In this document: piece after piece, positions 27,301-64,000 of the stretch
Layout: every line of letters begins with the position of its first letter
Position numbering within the stretch: position 1 is the first letter of the stretch
Assembly: GCF_040807025.1 (NCBI RefSeq)
Contig: NC_090954.1
Coordinates: 196,001 to 260,000, forward strand
Origin: Struthio camelus
Taxonomy: Eukaryota; Chordata; Aves; Struthioniformes; Struthionidae
DNA length: 64,000 nucleotides
Direction: 5' to 3'
Program-made: the position numbers and the translations under genes
The notes under the pieces: generated by a model
The model's input: the letters and a program-made list of their open reading frames with translations, nothing else
What the model was told of the DNA's origin: nothing
Database searches by the model: none

Positions 27301-30300
27301 TTCATTTGTGAACAACTACAAATGAAAGACAAACAGGATCCCAGTGTGTGACAGACTTCTGGGAAGCTACATACCAGCAAATCTAAACAGCAATTAGTAG
27401 ATAAACAGATATATGCAATATAATGATGAATATGGTTTTTGCAGAAAGAAATTAACCTTACAAATCGAACAGAATTCTCTGAAGGAATCAGTAAGCTCCA
27501 GCTACAGTGCTTCCCCCTATATGGTACACGGCGTTCCCACAGAGCTTCCAACTGGCCTAAACCCTCAAAGAACTGAGCTATCAAGGATAAAAGGGAAGGG
27601 ACTCCTGAGAATCGATTAACAACTGGTTAAAGATAGGAAACACAGATAGAAATAAATGGTCACTTTTCACAATGAGGAAAGTAACCAGTGGAATCCCACA
27701 GGAATCAGAGTGAGAGCCGCACTGTTCATCTTCATGAAAGATCCAGAAAAGGGTGTGAATAACAAGATGACAAAATTTGCAGAAGATACTTTTCTGCCTA
27801 GGGAATTAGGTTAGAGCTGGTGACAGAGTTCAGAAAGGGGCATCTATCCTGACTGCTCTTCAGCTGACCATTCTATCGCTCGATGTCGTTAAATACAAAG
27901 TAATAACCATGCAGTTTCTGCTTTTTCTTAGTGACCACTATTGTGGTTACGTACATTAGCTCCTACCACTCAGGAGGGGTCACTGTAGCCAGCCTGATGA
28001 AACCACAAGCTCAATGCTCATTGGACTTTTTAAGCGCTAGCAGAATGTTTGGCAACAGTAAAAGAAGAATCGAGAAGAACAGAAAACATCATTATGTTAC
28101 TGTTTAAACACACAGCGTGTTCACATCTTCAATACTGGACACAAACCTGGTTCTTGCCTTTCGTCACCTCCTACCTCCACCTCCCACCTCCCACCTCACC
28201 TTCATCCTATCCTCTATAGCCAAAGAAAAAAAGAAACACAGCTGAACTAAAAACATGCAGAAGCACAAACAGTATGGAACTATTTCTCTATAGAGAGGCA
28301 TTAAATAGACTAAGACTCTTCAGTCCGAAAAAGAGAAAATGAAGGGAGAAGAGGATAGATACAAAAGGAGTCTGTAAAATCAAAAGTTTCCTAGAGAAGT
28401 TCAGTAGGTGCTGAATATTCATTACTTTTTACAGTAAGAGTTCAGGGGAGCCAAATGAAAAAAATGCAGACATTTAACACTTCCTCCCCCCCTCCCCCCA
28501 ACATTTGATTAAACCAGTACAACAGATGTCAAGGGAAAAGAAGGTTTGAGACATGGTCTTGGAAGATTAGCACAGGGAAAGCTACTGAATAAACCAGATG
28601 AACCCGTCTAGCTTAAAGTTCCTAAACCAGAAGCCAGAAGAACAGAAATCCATAGACTGAATCCATAGATTACAAACATTGTTAAAAACTGAGTCAAATC
28701 AAGATTTTTTTTTTTTTTGCCATCCATTAAAAAAAGAGTGAGGTCTTTGCCACTCAGGTGATGGCTGCTGACTTCGGCTCACGGCCCATATGGAGTCTCC
28801 CCAACTTGCATCAAGAACCTACATAATTTAGTAAATACAAAAGCATAGTTGGAATGTAGATTTGACCAAAACTGCAGATCACACATGAAGAAAAACAAGT
28901 CACTTCTTTTAAAAGAGCTTGAAATAACAGAAGCAATTTGTCACAGCTGCTCAAGAACTTACCATAGATGGATATACATCATTGGGGGGGGGGGGGGGGG
29001 AAGTAAGTTTGCACCATGCTCTGTGACGCTATAGCTGGATGGCTTTTGATTTCTTGATCTGTTCCAATGCAGTCTTCAGTACAACACACATTTTAACACA
29101 GATATTCCCCGGTAAGTCCTTTCTCCCCCACCTATGTTGGTTCTTAAGCACTATGAGGAAGCAAGGGCCCTAATAGGGCTTACGGTCAGATGATTAGTCG
29201 ACATTACTGTTAGAATAACTTTATGATACCCAAGTACTCTCTCATTTCCTTTCAAACATCAAATTTGGGAAGTTTTATGGCAATTTAGATGCCATCTACT
29301 AAAAGAAAATTGCATTAATACAACGTTTGCATTCTGTAAGATGCATAGCACCTATGTGCCTCAAAAACTATCCTGCCTGCCCACAGTCAATAAGTTTACA
29401 GTAAAGAGTGTCCATAAACTCAAGGGCTCCATGTTTACTAGGTCTCTGAACTTCAGAGCAGGCATGCTGTAAGGCATTTTAAAAAAGTAATATTTTTTCC
29501 AGGTTCTCAACAATGTAATTTCAAACTGTGAAATCTGAGTCTGTCATAAATTTAACATAGATACCATAACTGCAATCCATGACAGACACCCATGAGCCAG
29601 GCTAAAATTCTGGGTAAAACCTACATTTGATTCAACAAATGAAGGTCATAAATGACTGGGAGGAAAGAGAAGAGCGAGACCAAAGATGGTAATAGGATTA
29701 CACAGATAATTATGAAACCACAGAATCATGTGATTATTCTGATAGTTTCTCCCATTCAACTACCACAAGTAGACTTAACAGTTTAGTAAAGAACATGGTA
29801 CTTCTGACTGAGAGTAGCAAAACAAACAAACAAAGCAAAAAATCAGCTGAGCCAGATGTTATGCTTTGTAAATCTGTGCACTGTGAGTAGGCTGTCATCC
29901 CAGCGACGGTCTCTCAAAAACCAGTGGGCTAAATTTTAAGTTGAAAAAAAGGAAAAGTCTATGCAATTCTAGCAGATAGAAGCAGTGTGAGACACAATAG
30001 GACTAGATCCTGCAATATCTATTGTTAACGCGTCATTCTGTAAGTGGCAAACAGAGCCAGCTGGATGAAGAGTCACAGACTGCACCACAGACAGCAACAG
30101 CGACACAAGGAGCAACGCTGGCCTAGGGAATACCCCATTCACCTGTGCTGCCTGCCTGCTCCGTCTGGCTATTCCTCCCACTAAACATACAGAGGTTCAT
30201 CCCACCCGCAAGCCAAACAGTCCTCATCTCCGCTGGCCACCACGGACACGTTTCTGTAAGGACAAGGCGCATCACTTGCTGCTTCAGGTAGCGCAGTCAT

Positions 30301-30977
30301 AGCAGTGATACAGAGAGACGGAGAGGAGAAAACGATGCGGGACAGCAGGACAGAGCCTGGATCAACAGGAACCACCGATCACAAGCGCGGTTTACAGGAA
30401 GGCATAAACCAAGGGAAATACTCTGCTTTCTGAAAGGAAATAAGAGCAGTACTGAAAAAGCAGTAAAAGGAGTCAGGGCAAGGGCAGAGCTGGAGGCAAG
30501 AACTCCGCTGGACTCTGCGATGCTTCCAGACTGCAGCTTTCTCCCGCTTTCCCTCCCTCGCCCGGTGTCCCTCGGAAAAAACGCCGCATTTACGGTTCGG
30601 CACCTCCCGTCTCAGTAAGCGCGGCCCTTGGCAAGGGCCCTCCCGAGCCCGGCCCTACTCACATATTCCTTCACGTTCTTCGTCTTCACGGCCTTGTAGG
30701 AGGAGTACGCGGGGTAGAGGGTGCCGAAAAGCAGCCTGCGACGAGAACAGATCCCTCAGGGCCGGCCCCGGCCCCGGCCCCGGCCCCGGCGCGAGACGAC
30801 TGCGGCCGCCGCCCGGCCGCGCCCCGCGGGTCCCCGGGGCGGAGCCCTGCGGCACCGCCGCGCCCGCCGCATCGGCCCGGCAAGGGCCCCGCGCCCCCTC
30901 CGCCCGCCCCGGCCCGGCCCGGCCCGGCCCGGCCGCCGCACTCACACCACGAGGCGGGAGATGATCCAGGAGACCAT
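21236..30977 (-). CDS. REEP2: REEP2, receptor expression-enhancing protein 2 (complete, 8 coding exons)
   Basis: The protein is 259 residues from eight exons totalling 780 nt, with GT-AG introns and phases that join cleanly. It belongs to the TB2/DP1/HVA22 family, ER membrane proteins that insert as hairpins, shape ER tubules and link the ER to microtubules; family members also aid surface expression of some GPCRs. The N terminus [11 protein letters not shown], the [17 protein letters not shown] block, [15 protein letters not shown] and the basic C-terminal RPKKK segment match vertebrate REEP2. The length fits REEP2 (about 252 aa in human) and not the shorter REEP1 (about 201 aa). The start sits in a strong GCCGCCATGG context. 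Human REEP2 mutations cause hereditary spastic paraplegia (SPG72). It lies just downstream of KDM3B on the same strand, as in human 5q31. No frameshift or stop is seen. Confidence 0.97.
22470..22609 (-). CDS. REEP2: REEP2 coding exon 7
   Basis: It encodes [20 protein letters not shown], then [17 protein letters not shown] and ASKKMTKAE, a polar tail rich in S, E and K. The acceptor is CTCAG|GA and the donor GAG|GTGAGC. The GDK-PKR motif aligns with the human REEP2 tail. Confidence 0.93.
22923..23070 (-). CDS. REEP2: REEP2 coding exon 6
   Basis: It encodes [20 protein letters not shown] and then [17 protein letters not shown] and [11 protein letters not shown]. It is the start of the variable, disordered cytosolic tail, and the SFSMQDL motif is conserved with human REEP1/2. 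Confidence 0.95.
23453..23566 (-). CDS. REEP2: REEP2 coding exon 5
   Basis: It encodes 38 residues, [18 protein letters not shown] through [20 protein letters not shown]. This is the cytosolic amphipathic helix region after the membrane domain. The exon is in phase 0 at both ends. Confidence 0.97.
24126..24246 (-). CDS. REEP2: REEP2 coding exon 4
   Basis: It encodes 40 residues from [16 protein letters not shown] through [14 protein letters not shown] to HPTLSNKEK. This is the core of the TB2/DP1/HVA22 domain. The acceptor is CTCAG|G and the donor AAG|GTACTT. Confidence 0.97.
25226..25239. repeat. Poly-C run in REEP2 intron 3
   Basis: A run of 14 C on the plus strand, a likely polymorphic homopolymer. 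Confidence 0.85.
25650..25726 (-). CDS. REEP2: REEP2 coding exon 3
   Basis: It encodes [18 protein letters not shown] and then LTDIVLS plus two bases of a Trp codon. The acceptor is TGCAG|GTG and the donor TTG|GTGAGT. It is a hydrophobic hairpin segment that matches REEP1/REEP2. Confidence 0.97.
27560..27840 (+). mobile_element. Old CR1 LINE fragment (reverse transcriptase region)
   Basis: The sequence follows ancient sauropsid CR1 copies through GATAAAAGGGAAGG, AACTGGTTAAAGATAGGAAA, AATAAATGGTCA and then CAGTGGAATCCCACAGG. In translation it gives decayed pieces of the CR1 RT, such as [14 protein letters not shown] and KFAEDT, interrupted by stops. It lies antisense to REEP2. Identified from remembered family features, not by a database search. 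Confidence 0.7.
28255..28470 (+). mobile_element. Old CR1 LINE fragment (after the RT domain)
   Basis: The stretch GACTCTTCAGTCCGAAAAAG, then GTCTGTAAAATCA and ATATTCATTACTTTTT, and then CCAAATGAAA follows the 3' part of ancient CR1 elements. It probably belongs to the same insertion as the piece at 27560-27840, split by later change. Confidence 0.6.
28984..29000. repeat. Poly-G run in REEP2 intron 2
   Basis: Seventeen consecutive G on the plus strand. Its length is probably unstable and may be misassembled. Confidence 0.85.
30663..30735 (-). CDS. REEP2: REEP2 coding exon 2
   Basis: It encodes [20 protein letters not shown] and then VKEY. The acceptor is GCAG|G and the donor TAT|GTGAGT. This is the first membrane segment and the conserved YPAYSSYKA motif. 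It lies inside the CpG island, so intron 1 is only 210 nt. Confidence 0.96.
30764..30790 (-). repeat. GGGGCC hexanucleotide repeat in REEP2 intron 1
   Basis: Four exact GGCCCC units on the plus strand plus GGC, which read as GGGGCC in the REEP2 transcript sense. The array ends about 29 nt upstream of exon 2, inside the 210-nt intron 1. Confidence 0.93.
30946..30977 (-). CDS. REEP2: REEP2 coding exon 1
   Basis: It encodes [10 protein letters not shown] plus two bases of the next codon. The ATG is at 30977-30975, preceded by a GCC repeat that gives an optimal Kozak context. The 5' splice site is GT|GTGAGTG. The segment forms the short cytosolic N terminus and the start of the first hydrophobic hairpin. 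Confidence 0.96.
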
Positions 30978-31110
30978 GGCGGCGGCGGCGGCGGCGCCGC
31001 GCGGGCTGGGGCGGCGGCAGGGCCAGCGCGGGCTCCGCGGCGCCGGGGGCGGCTCTTAAAGGGCAGGTTCCTGCCGCAGCGCAGCCCCGCCCCGGCTCCT
31101 TAAAGGGGAG
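30978..31110 (-). promoter_or_regulatory. REEP2: REEP2 5' UTR and proximal promoter
   Basis: Upstream of the ATG on the minus strand are a GCC trinucleotide run, a GGCGCC-rich segment, a CCCTTTAAGAG motif (around 31056), and a second CCCTTTAAGGAG motif (around 31100) with a GGGGCGGGG Sp1 box between them. The transcription start cannot be fixed from sequence; the two TTTAA motifs may act as weak TATA-like elements. Confidence 0.55.
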
Positions 31111-31223
31111 GAGCCGATGCGTCGGAGGCGAAGGGCCGCAGGGCGGGGCGCGCATCGCCGCCCGCCCTCCCGGCGGGTCTCGGCCCGGCGCCCCCTGCGC
31201 CCCGGGGGGCGGCGGGGCCGCGC

Positions 31224-31261
31224 GGGGCCGGGGCCGGGGCCGGGGCCGGGGCCGGGGCCGC
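31224..31261 (+). repeat. GGGGCC hexanucleotide repeat upstream of REEP2
   Basis: Six exact GGGGCC units on the plus strand from 31224 to 31259. It is inverted relative to the 30764-30790 array, about 440 bp away across exon 1. It lies roughly 250 bp upstream of the REEP2 start codon. Confidence 0.93.
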
Positions 31262-33479
31262 CTCACGGGTGGCGGCGGGGGCTCCGCGCTGCGGCCCCGG
31301 CCCCGGCCGCCGCCCCCTGCCACAAAGGACCAGAAACGGCCCCGTCTCCCCAGGGCGGCAGGGAAGGCCGGACCCGCCCGCCGCCGGCGCCTCGGCGGCG
31401 TGTAGACGAGAGAGGAGGACGGAGCCAGCTCAGTGCACGGATCACTGGATCGCCATTACATAAGCAGGCACTTGAAAACACTATTACTGTACTGGAGAAC
31501 TTACTGTGATTCTTTAGGGAGAGAGAGAGAGAGAGAAAACTGAGGCAGCACTACGGTAAAACGTTGCTGCGTGCCAAATCTCCCTCCTGAAAAGGAAAGG
31601 GACAGAAGCAAGGCAGAGCGAAAACAATGAGCTGCTGGGGAAGAGCGTCCTCATGGATGCGTGAGCTTTAGTGTTAACGAGCTATGATGAAAAACACAAA
31701 ACATCAGCAACTTCCCATTAGTTCTGGTTTCCAGAAGTGGAAAACCTGGCCCCCTCTACAAACAGTAACAAAGAACGTTTTATTATGCTCTGCTTTCGGG
31801 TATGAAGAGCCACAGAACGATTGCATAAGGGACTGCACATTTATACCATTGACTGCATACGTGACCTACAAATAGGAAGAAAGGAATCTGCCCAACACAT
31901 CCAAGTTGTACAAGCACACGCAACCCTCACCATAGTGATTCTAGTTATAAATCCACCAACTTCATATGGGAGACCAGGAGGCAACAGCTTTGGTACCTGA
32001 ATAACACGTTCATACTTTGCAACTGAAAGATGCAGACAAATTAGATCGAATTCAGAGACCTGGAGCATGTGACTTATGAAGAGGCTGGGAGTGCTGAACA
32101 ACTACAGCAGGGGTAAGTGCCACTTCAGTGTTTTACACTGTTTAAAGAGCTGAGGAGCAATACGAGCATTTATGGTGCATAAGTAAATGGCGATAAGAAC
32201 AACAGAATATTGACGTTAATAAAGCAGATAGATAGTCTTTGCGAATGCCATAAGCAGGAGCTCTTTGTTAAGTGGCAATGCTGAGCTTTAAAAGGGGCAC
32301 AGAAAAGATAGTTGAAGCTAGCAATTTATCCTTAAGTAATAAGGAGCTCAATTTCTTTCCATATCATAAAGATGGCTGAGAAATTAATTCATTAACCTCG
32401 GTTCTCACAAGGAGAAACTCCTAGTACTGAAGGGCTGGTAAAAGGCATAACAAGAGCCAGCTGCAGCTCAGATTAAATTAGAATGCTTTATTATTAACAA
32501 AAATAATAAAATACTGCTATTAATTTAAGTTATTAGTAATATGGTATAGTGTTGTGCAATTAAGATCTTAGGGCCTATCCAGGATAGCAATTCATTTGTT
32601 AATTGTTTTCAAATTAAGGCCATTTCTTTTTCTAGCACATAGCATACTGCTGGAGTAGCTCATGACATACTTATATGCTCTACAGATGCGTAAAGTAGGT
32701 GACTAATGATCCACTATGGCCGAAACAGCGAGGTGTGGAAATGAAGTTAACTGTTTCTTAAGAGCAGCTTGAGCAAAGCCACATTTAGAACAATGCCTCG
32801 TCAGAGTTGGAGATCCCGCTAAAGCTGAGGTCAAGCTGCTGTAATGGAGAGAAACAGCAGTTCAGTCACAGCTCAAGAACACGAAAGTGACTGGAAAAGC
32901 TTAGCAGGGTAAGTAAGGGTCTTCAGAAGAAAAGTGAAGTGCAAGAACACAAGAACTCTCTCTCTGAAGCTTAAAGGTGCAGACTGCAATGGAAGAGTAT
33001 CAAACTCTGAAAGAGGTAAGAAAAATACAGAAAATAAAATGTAAACTTACAGTACAAACAGACATGGTGGAAGGTAAGGCCCTAGAACTGGACAAGAAGT
33101 TTACTTTTTTCAATTTGTGATTGAGAGCTGTTTTATTAGAGGTGACCTTCCCCAGGGAAGTAGCTGTACTTTGTTATATCCAGGTCTTGAAACTCACTTT
33201 ACCATTTTTATATTAGCCTACCTGAAGGTATAGAGATAAAATAAAAAGCTCCTGAAAGGCAAGGGGAAGAGAGAGAGAAGAGAGCAGTGTCAAGATGAGC
33301 AGTACCTGGTTGCTTTTCAAATGCCTGGTGGGAGTGGGCAGCTGGTATGCCAAGGTTAGAAGAGGGATCTAGAGACACTGGCCAATTAGGAGAAGAGGAA
33401 GCTGCAGGGAGATTTCAGGCTGCGATGCACTGGGAGGGACTGGCCTCAAGCATGTCTGTCTGTGCATCCCAGATGGAGG

Positions 33480-33620
33480 ATTAGCTAGGGGAAACTCTGA
33501 AGCTGACAGCCAGAAAATAAGGTTACTTACCAGTAACCAGAGCCTGCAAGATGCATTGTCCACAGGTCCTTTCATGCTATGCTCCACCCATACGCTGTGT
33601 AGTTTCACTCCGGTTTTCTA
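33480..33620. repeat. Possible old interspersed repeat with palindromic core
   Basis: GGTTACTTACCAGTAACC at 33521-33538 has 7-bp inverted arms around TACC. It is followed by a stretch resembling a repeat common in turtle and archosaur genomes that begins with a GGTTACTTACC-like core. The match is from memory and partial. Confidence 0.3.
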
Positions 33621-35079
33621 CCAAAGCAATACTTACAAGACATGCTTGGTGCATGAATAAGTAGATTAGCATGTCATGCAGCTCAGTTGATGCCTCTTAA
33701 CTGTAGGTATCAAAGGGCTACCAGAAGTGAGGAAGGAGAAGAGTCATATGTGCACAGGAGGAATACATTTTAAAGACTGTTCATACCTGATATCTTCTTT
33801 CACCTTATCTATATTGCAGGTAAATCCAAGTTACTGTTCCACATCCAAGTTCTCTACTTTAATTCCTGTTTGACATCTTCAGGTTACCCAAGAGGCAGTC
33901 TCAAAATCTTTTGGAGGAACAACTGCCTTTGATGTACTGAGAAAGCACTTATTTTTTTCCATATTTAATGCTGTCTGGTTCAGTTCCCTCGGAGTACAGT
34001 TTTATGAAGATAGAAAAGGTTAACTGTTGTAAGATTAGCCTTTGCAGACTGTTTCATTTCTAATTAGCATCAAATATGGGAAGTTGGTTGAAAAGAAGGG
34101 GAAGTTTCAGACTAGGGACATCATCTCTTCCCCTTGATTTGAGACGGAGTGAGAGAGATGAGCGTCCTGCCTAACATCTTGAAGGCTCTGTGAAACTGGT
34201 GAATGAGTGCTAAATATGCCTTTGCGTGGTTGAGCTCATGCCAAGCCTCTGTACTGTGAATGCAACCAAGTTCCCTTGGGCAGGCCAACAGCTGTATGGC
34301 CTGAATCCCGGTTTCCACTTCTCCACAGTTCCACAGAACACTGGCTGAAAGACAGCTGGAGCTTAAAACTCTTACAGATATTCAAAATATGGTACCTGCC
34401 CAGTATCTTGTGCAGCTCCATTTAATGGAAAAATAGCATTCAGTAGAAGAAATGTCATGACTCCAATCAACTAAATAAGGTAACAGCACTATGATTTTTA
34501 AGGCCTACCATTGACGTTGTTTTGTCTCTGCTCTGAAATTTCTCATTTCTAATATATAAATCTTTAATTAGCTTACATTCCAGGTTACATAACAGCTGCC
34601 CCTTAAAAGACTGTAACCAGAGACTACGGTGACAAAAACTATTGATTGTACATCTTAAAACAATACTATCATCACTTCAGTTAGCTAGTTTTGCAGTAAG
34701 CTCTATATGAAGATGAAACATGATGCAACTTATGGTCCATATTGGGAGGGTGAGTGCTTAGACTGACCCTCTTCAAAAAGTCCTGTTAAGAGAGCCCTAA
34801 CACATGTCTTGAGATCACCATTAACTACACTTGCACAATGAATTATATGATAAGCTCCAAATTAGCTATCACTACTCAGGAAAAATAGCATAGTCATCAC
34901 TACTGCAAATCTCAGTGCCTCCATTAGTAGGAAATGCAGCAATAGGAGTTTTTCAGAAATGAATAGTGAGCATCACTATTGTCAGTCCAGAAATGCATGG
35001 TCAACTACCTTTAAAACCTTGCATGTAATTTGAATCATCTTCCCTCAAGAACGGGGTGGCTGAACTAATAAGAGGCATG

Positions 35080-35410
35080 AGAAGGTCAGCAAGAATGATC
35101 AGAGGTACTGAAAAAGTACTACGCAAAGCAATTCTCTACAGTCCAAGACTGTTCACCACCTTGGAGGACAGATGCTTAGAGGAAGAGGAATGGCACATGA
35201 GAGGACTATGAAGCTAAGGAAATGGTTGAAGGGGTAAACACAAAGGACACCTACTTTCAGAAAAAAAGATTCTGGAGCTCAGGTAAATTAATGAGCAGCA
35301 AAATTTAAGCTAACAAAGGTACATACTTTTCACACAAACAATTAAGTCACGTCACTCTGTCAAAGAACGTAATAGAGGCTGTAAGTATAATTAATTCTGG
35401 CATCAAGATT
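35080..35410 (+). mobile_element. Old CR1 LINE fragment
   Basis: It contains AAGAATGATCAGAGGTACTG and then GACTGTTCACC. Further on, AACAAAGGTACATACTTTTC, ACACAAACAATTAAGTCA and TAATAGAGGCTGTAAGTATAA follow the 3' part of ancient CR1 copies in order. It is heavily diverged. Confidence 0.6.
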
Positions 35411-36302
35411 ATACAGTTTCAGTAAGCTTCACAGTCTAAGGAAATAGATATATCTATAGAGATATACACACACGCATATGTAGGAAAGGATATTAGGTGT
35501 TTTCAGATACACAATACATGACAATTCTATTTCAGAAGTTCTGAAATTGCTGTATATTAGCAGCTCCCATTTTAGATTAGTTGAACAGACTGAGGTGACA
35601 ATTACACCATTTAATTAACTGAAAATCTTATTTTGATGGAGAACAAGCAAGAATTGGTGAGTGGATTCTCAATCTAGATAAATGTAAATTTATGCCTAAC
35701 ACTGAAAGTGTTAATGACTTACTTGGAATGACTTACCAAATGAAACGGTACAGTCTATCTCCTGGTGTATTCAATCCAGATAAGAGCTATGCTGGTTCAA
35801 ATAAAAGTTACTGGAACTGATTTTACCAGTTTTCATGCCCTCATCTGGTCCAAAATCTGGATGGCTACATATTTCTTAGTTTTAACCCACAATTTTTGGG
35901 CTAATCATTCCTTTGGTTTTGGCTGAATATCGCTTCAGGTTGATTGCGCTGCATGATTACTAACAGAGAAAATACAAGAGACAGAAACAGCGTTTGGTAG
36001 ACCCAATCCAAACAGAAAGCTTCAGCATGAGATGCAGAACTCTTGTGTAAATCACTACCTTTGGCATGACTCAAGCTACTGCATTACATGTAGCTAAGTC
36101 TTTGTCCTTATGTCCAATTATGTCGTTAGGCTCTTTGTCCAATTCTAGTAATTGCTGATACACAACAAAACCAAGAAAATCTCAGCTATAATTAACCACT
36201 CAGGATGGTTTGTATGCACAGAGTCCAGCCAGAACGCACAAGAGACTCTGCAGAACATGAATATGCTGAAGTTAAATGGTTCATGGGCTGGGGTAATCCT
36301 TT

Positions 36303-36420
36303 TTACAGAATTACAGAATGGTTGAGGTTGGAAGGGACCTCTGGAGATCCTCTAGTCCAACCCCCCATCTCACCTAAAGCAATCTTTGCCACCTCATCCA
36401 TAGCTCCAGTAGAGAGGGCA
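36303..36420 (-). mobile_element. Young CR1 LINE 3' end
   Basis: It starts ACAGAATTACAGAATGGTTG and continues AGGTTGGAAGGGACCTCTGG and then CTAGTCCAACCCCCC. This is the reverse complement of the avian CR1 3' end, so the element lies on the minus strand, just past the KDM3B poly(A) signal. The right boundary is uncertain. Confidence 0.85.
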
Positions 36421-36709
36421 GCACTGACCCCAACCTGTTAGAAAGACAGTGAAAAGAGGGGGAGCACATCATACGAGATGTGGTTCATGACAGGATGGAT
36501 CCTCTACTCAGAGGATCTCTGAGAATCAAGAATGCGTAGGTGACTTGGTATGGCCCCAGCATATGTTTGGGATTCCAGGCTTAAAAAAATCCCAAGCCTT
36601 CTGGTGAGACACTGGGCAACAAGTTGTCAGGTTGCCTAGAGGCAGAAGCTGAGACAGCCTCAAGGCAGGAAGGTCAGAGTCCAGGTCTGAAAGAAACTGC
36701 ACAGACTGT

Positions 36710-37978
36710 TACAGTAAATGACTTTTATTTAAAAAAAAATGAAATAACCGTGAACATATTAACAGGCCTGCAGGTGGCACTACAGTACAGCTGGATATAA
36801 GGTAGATACATTTCCCCATGTACCCAGACAACGAAATCCATTGCATCAATGCTGACATTAGTAAATTCTGAATACAGTTCTATCAAGCAGGAACATTTTA
36901 CTTAAAATAGTTCTGGACAAAGTTGATACTGAAAGTTAACTTTTCCTTCACTTTGGGAAAGGATAGATGTTTTGAACTAGCACTGGCATTGGGTGAACTA
37001 TTGCCTGCGGTTACCAGTGCAGGGAGAGATGCACAACATCTCCACATGAGAACAGAGTTCATATTCCTTCTTCCTTCTCATTTTGAGGAAGCAGGGGGAC
37101 AGGGAGGGACAGGGTAGAGAAGAGGGGTGAGGAATATAGGCAAGGGAGGTGGGGTGTCAATTACTATTCACTCTCCTTTGGCTGTTTTTGTGCTATTTTG
37201 GACTGCTTTCTAAAAATCACTTCTTGATTTTATTGAAAGGAAGACTAAATGTAATGCGCCTTTCCTTGAAAACCCAGGAACAGTTGTGGTATTTCAAAAA
37301 TACTAAAAATATCTACTTTCATGAAATATTAACTGTTTCACTACAAACCTAGTTTTTCACTAAATACACAATTCTCCTATTTCTGGAGTTTCCTGGGAAA
37401 AAAAGTGGGTTCTCCCTTTATTTCTGCAACTCTACAGTGTATAGAGAAATGGCTACAAGAAGGGGAGTGCAGAGAATCGCTTTATCCTTTTCCTTGGCCT
37501 GTATTTCACATGGGAAGATTACTTAAATTTCTGCAATTTGGCTACTGCTGGTCACACTCCTTCAGCAGCTATCAACTAAGTCTGCAGCAGGACAACCCAC
37601 CTCCAGCACATTCCTTCTAACTCTCTGGAGACTAACTAGGCATGAGGAAAAAAAACATCCACACTCTTTATACCATTTCTATTCATAATATGCAGGAACA
37701 CCATGTGGTTTCCCTGTTATTCCAATTTCCAAAAGGCCACAGGAAAGGAACATGGCACCTTTCATTAGAATCTGGAATTCTGCATGTAACAGTGCGACCT
37801 TCCATTAGACCTTCAGTGTTGAGGCAGCGTAGAAAACAGTGGCTGAAGAGTGTGTGTAATACTGACCACACCAGCTCTTAGTGAGAAGCCTCTGCTCCTG
37901 CAGAGGCAGTCATGTGCAGTCCCTGTATATACTGTGAGCAAAAGGCTTACTTCACAGGGGATTTGGAATTAGCAACTC
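36710..37978 (-). other. KDM3B: KDM3B 3' UTR (inferred)
   Basis: Sequence between the TAG at 37981-37979 and the candidate poly(A) signal. No splice signal or other gene is evident; small open frames here are chance. Confidence 0.6.
36724..36729 (-). terminator. KDM3B: Probable KDM3B poly(A) signal AATAAA
   Basis: AATAAA on the minus strand, about 1.25 kb after the KDM3B stop codon, with a GT-containing stretch downstream. This 3' UTR length is plausible for the gene. Cleavage would be expected near 36700-36712. No better signal was seen between it and the stop. Confidence 0.6.

Positions 37979-64000
<26,022 letters not shown>

Larger units (their letters stand above)
25727..30662 (-). other. 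REEP2: REEP2 intron 2 (largest intron)
   Basis: A 4.9-kb intron with no additional exon recognised. It holds a C-run (26447-26461), an AG/CG-rich low-complexity patch (27007-27050), two old CR1 pieces (27560-27840 and 28255-28470) and a G-run (28984-29000). An AT-rich block near 26050-26200 contains an octamer ATGCAAAT site. Confidence 0.8.
30530..31420. promoter_or_regulatory. CpG island over the REEP2 promoter, exons 1 and 2
   Basis: This is the only strongly GC- and CpG-rich stretch of the window, starting and ending sharply against AT-rich DNA. It contains REEP2 exons 1 and 2, a consensus Sp1 box on the minus strand (31085-31093), and two TTTAA-containing motifs (31056-31060 and 31100-31105) 80-130 bp upstream of the start codon. 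No second gene starts on the plus strand, so the island seems to serve REEP2 only. Long open frames here on both strands are a by-product of high GC. Confidence 0.85.
31421..36700. other. Intergenic spacer between KDM3B 3' end and REEP2 promoter
   Basis: No gene recognised. It contains a short GA repeat (31519-31536), a possible old repeat around 33480-33620, an old CR1 piece (35080-35410) and a younger CR1 end (36303-36420). The remainder is AT-rich unique sequence. Confidence 0.7.

Noticed and set aside
30655-31323. 222-codon minus-strand frame and other long frames over the CpG island
   Set aside because: High GC removes stop codons. The frame is P/R/A/G low complexity and crosses REEP2 exon 1, intron 1 and exon 2 without respecting splice sites.
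31117-31509. Divergent gene starting on the plus strand from the CpG island
   Set aside because: The 130-codon frame is arginine/proline low complexity, followed by AT-rich DNA with no exon-like sequence.

Overview
The window is vertebrate nuclear DNA, most likely from a bird. It carries CR1 LINE fragments of two ages, including young copies with the typical avian CR1 3' end. Genes are compact, split into many exons, and separated by AT-rich non-coding DNA with one sharp CpG island. The species cannot be named from the sequence alone.

Two protein-coding genes are present, both on the minus strand and in tandem. KDM3B (JmjC histone H3K9 demethylase) enters from the right edge. Its last 17 coding exons lie between 64000 and 37979 and encode the C-terminal 1,084 residues, with a likely poly(A) signal at 36724-36729. 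REEP2 (ER-shaping receptor expression-enhancing protein) is complete: eight coding exons from 30977 to 21236, encoding 259 residues, start from a CpG island at about 30.5-31.4 kb. All exon junctions are in phase and no inactivating change was found in either gene. The order KDM3B then REEP2 on one strand matches human 5q31, where EGR1 follows; EGR1 is not in this window.

Region by region: 1-21.2 kb is the gene-poor space beyond the REEP2 3' end, with an 11-bp minisatellite at 6.7-6.96 kb. 21.2-31.1 kb is REEP2. 31.1-36.7 kb is intergenic, with old repeats. 36.7-64 kb is the KDM3B 3' part, with CR1 copies in its introns.

The most noteworthy signals are not genes. They are two inverted GGGGCC-type hexanucleotide arrays flanking REEP2 exon 1 (one in sense GGGGCC orientation in intron 1), a homogeneous 11-bp minisatellite open in all three plus-strand frames, a roughly 54-nt TC microsatellite that forms the polypyrimidine tract of the last KDM3B exon, and a TTCC microsatellite beside a weak KDM3B 5' splice site. 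I did not find a convincing undescribed gene system.
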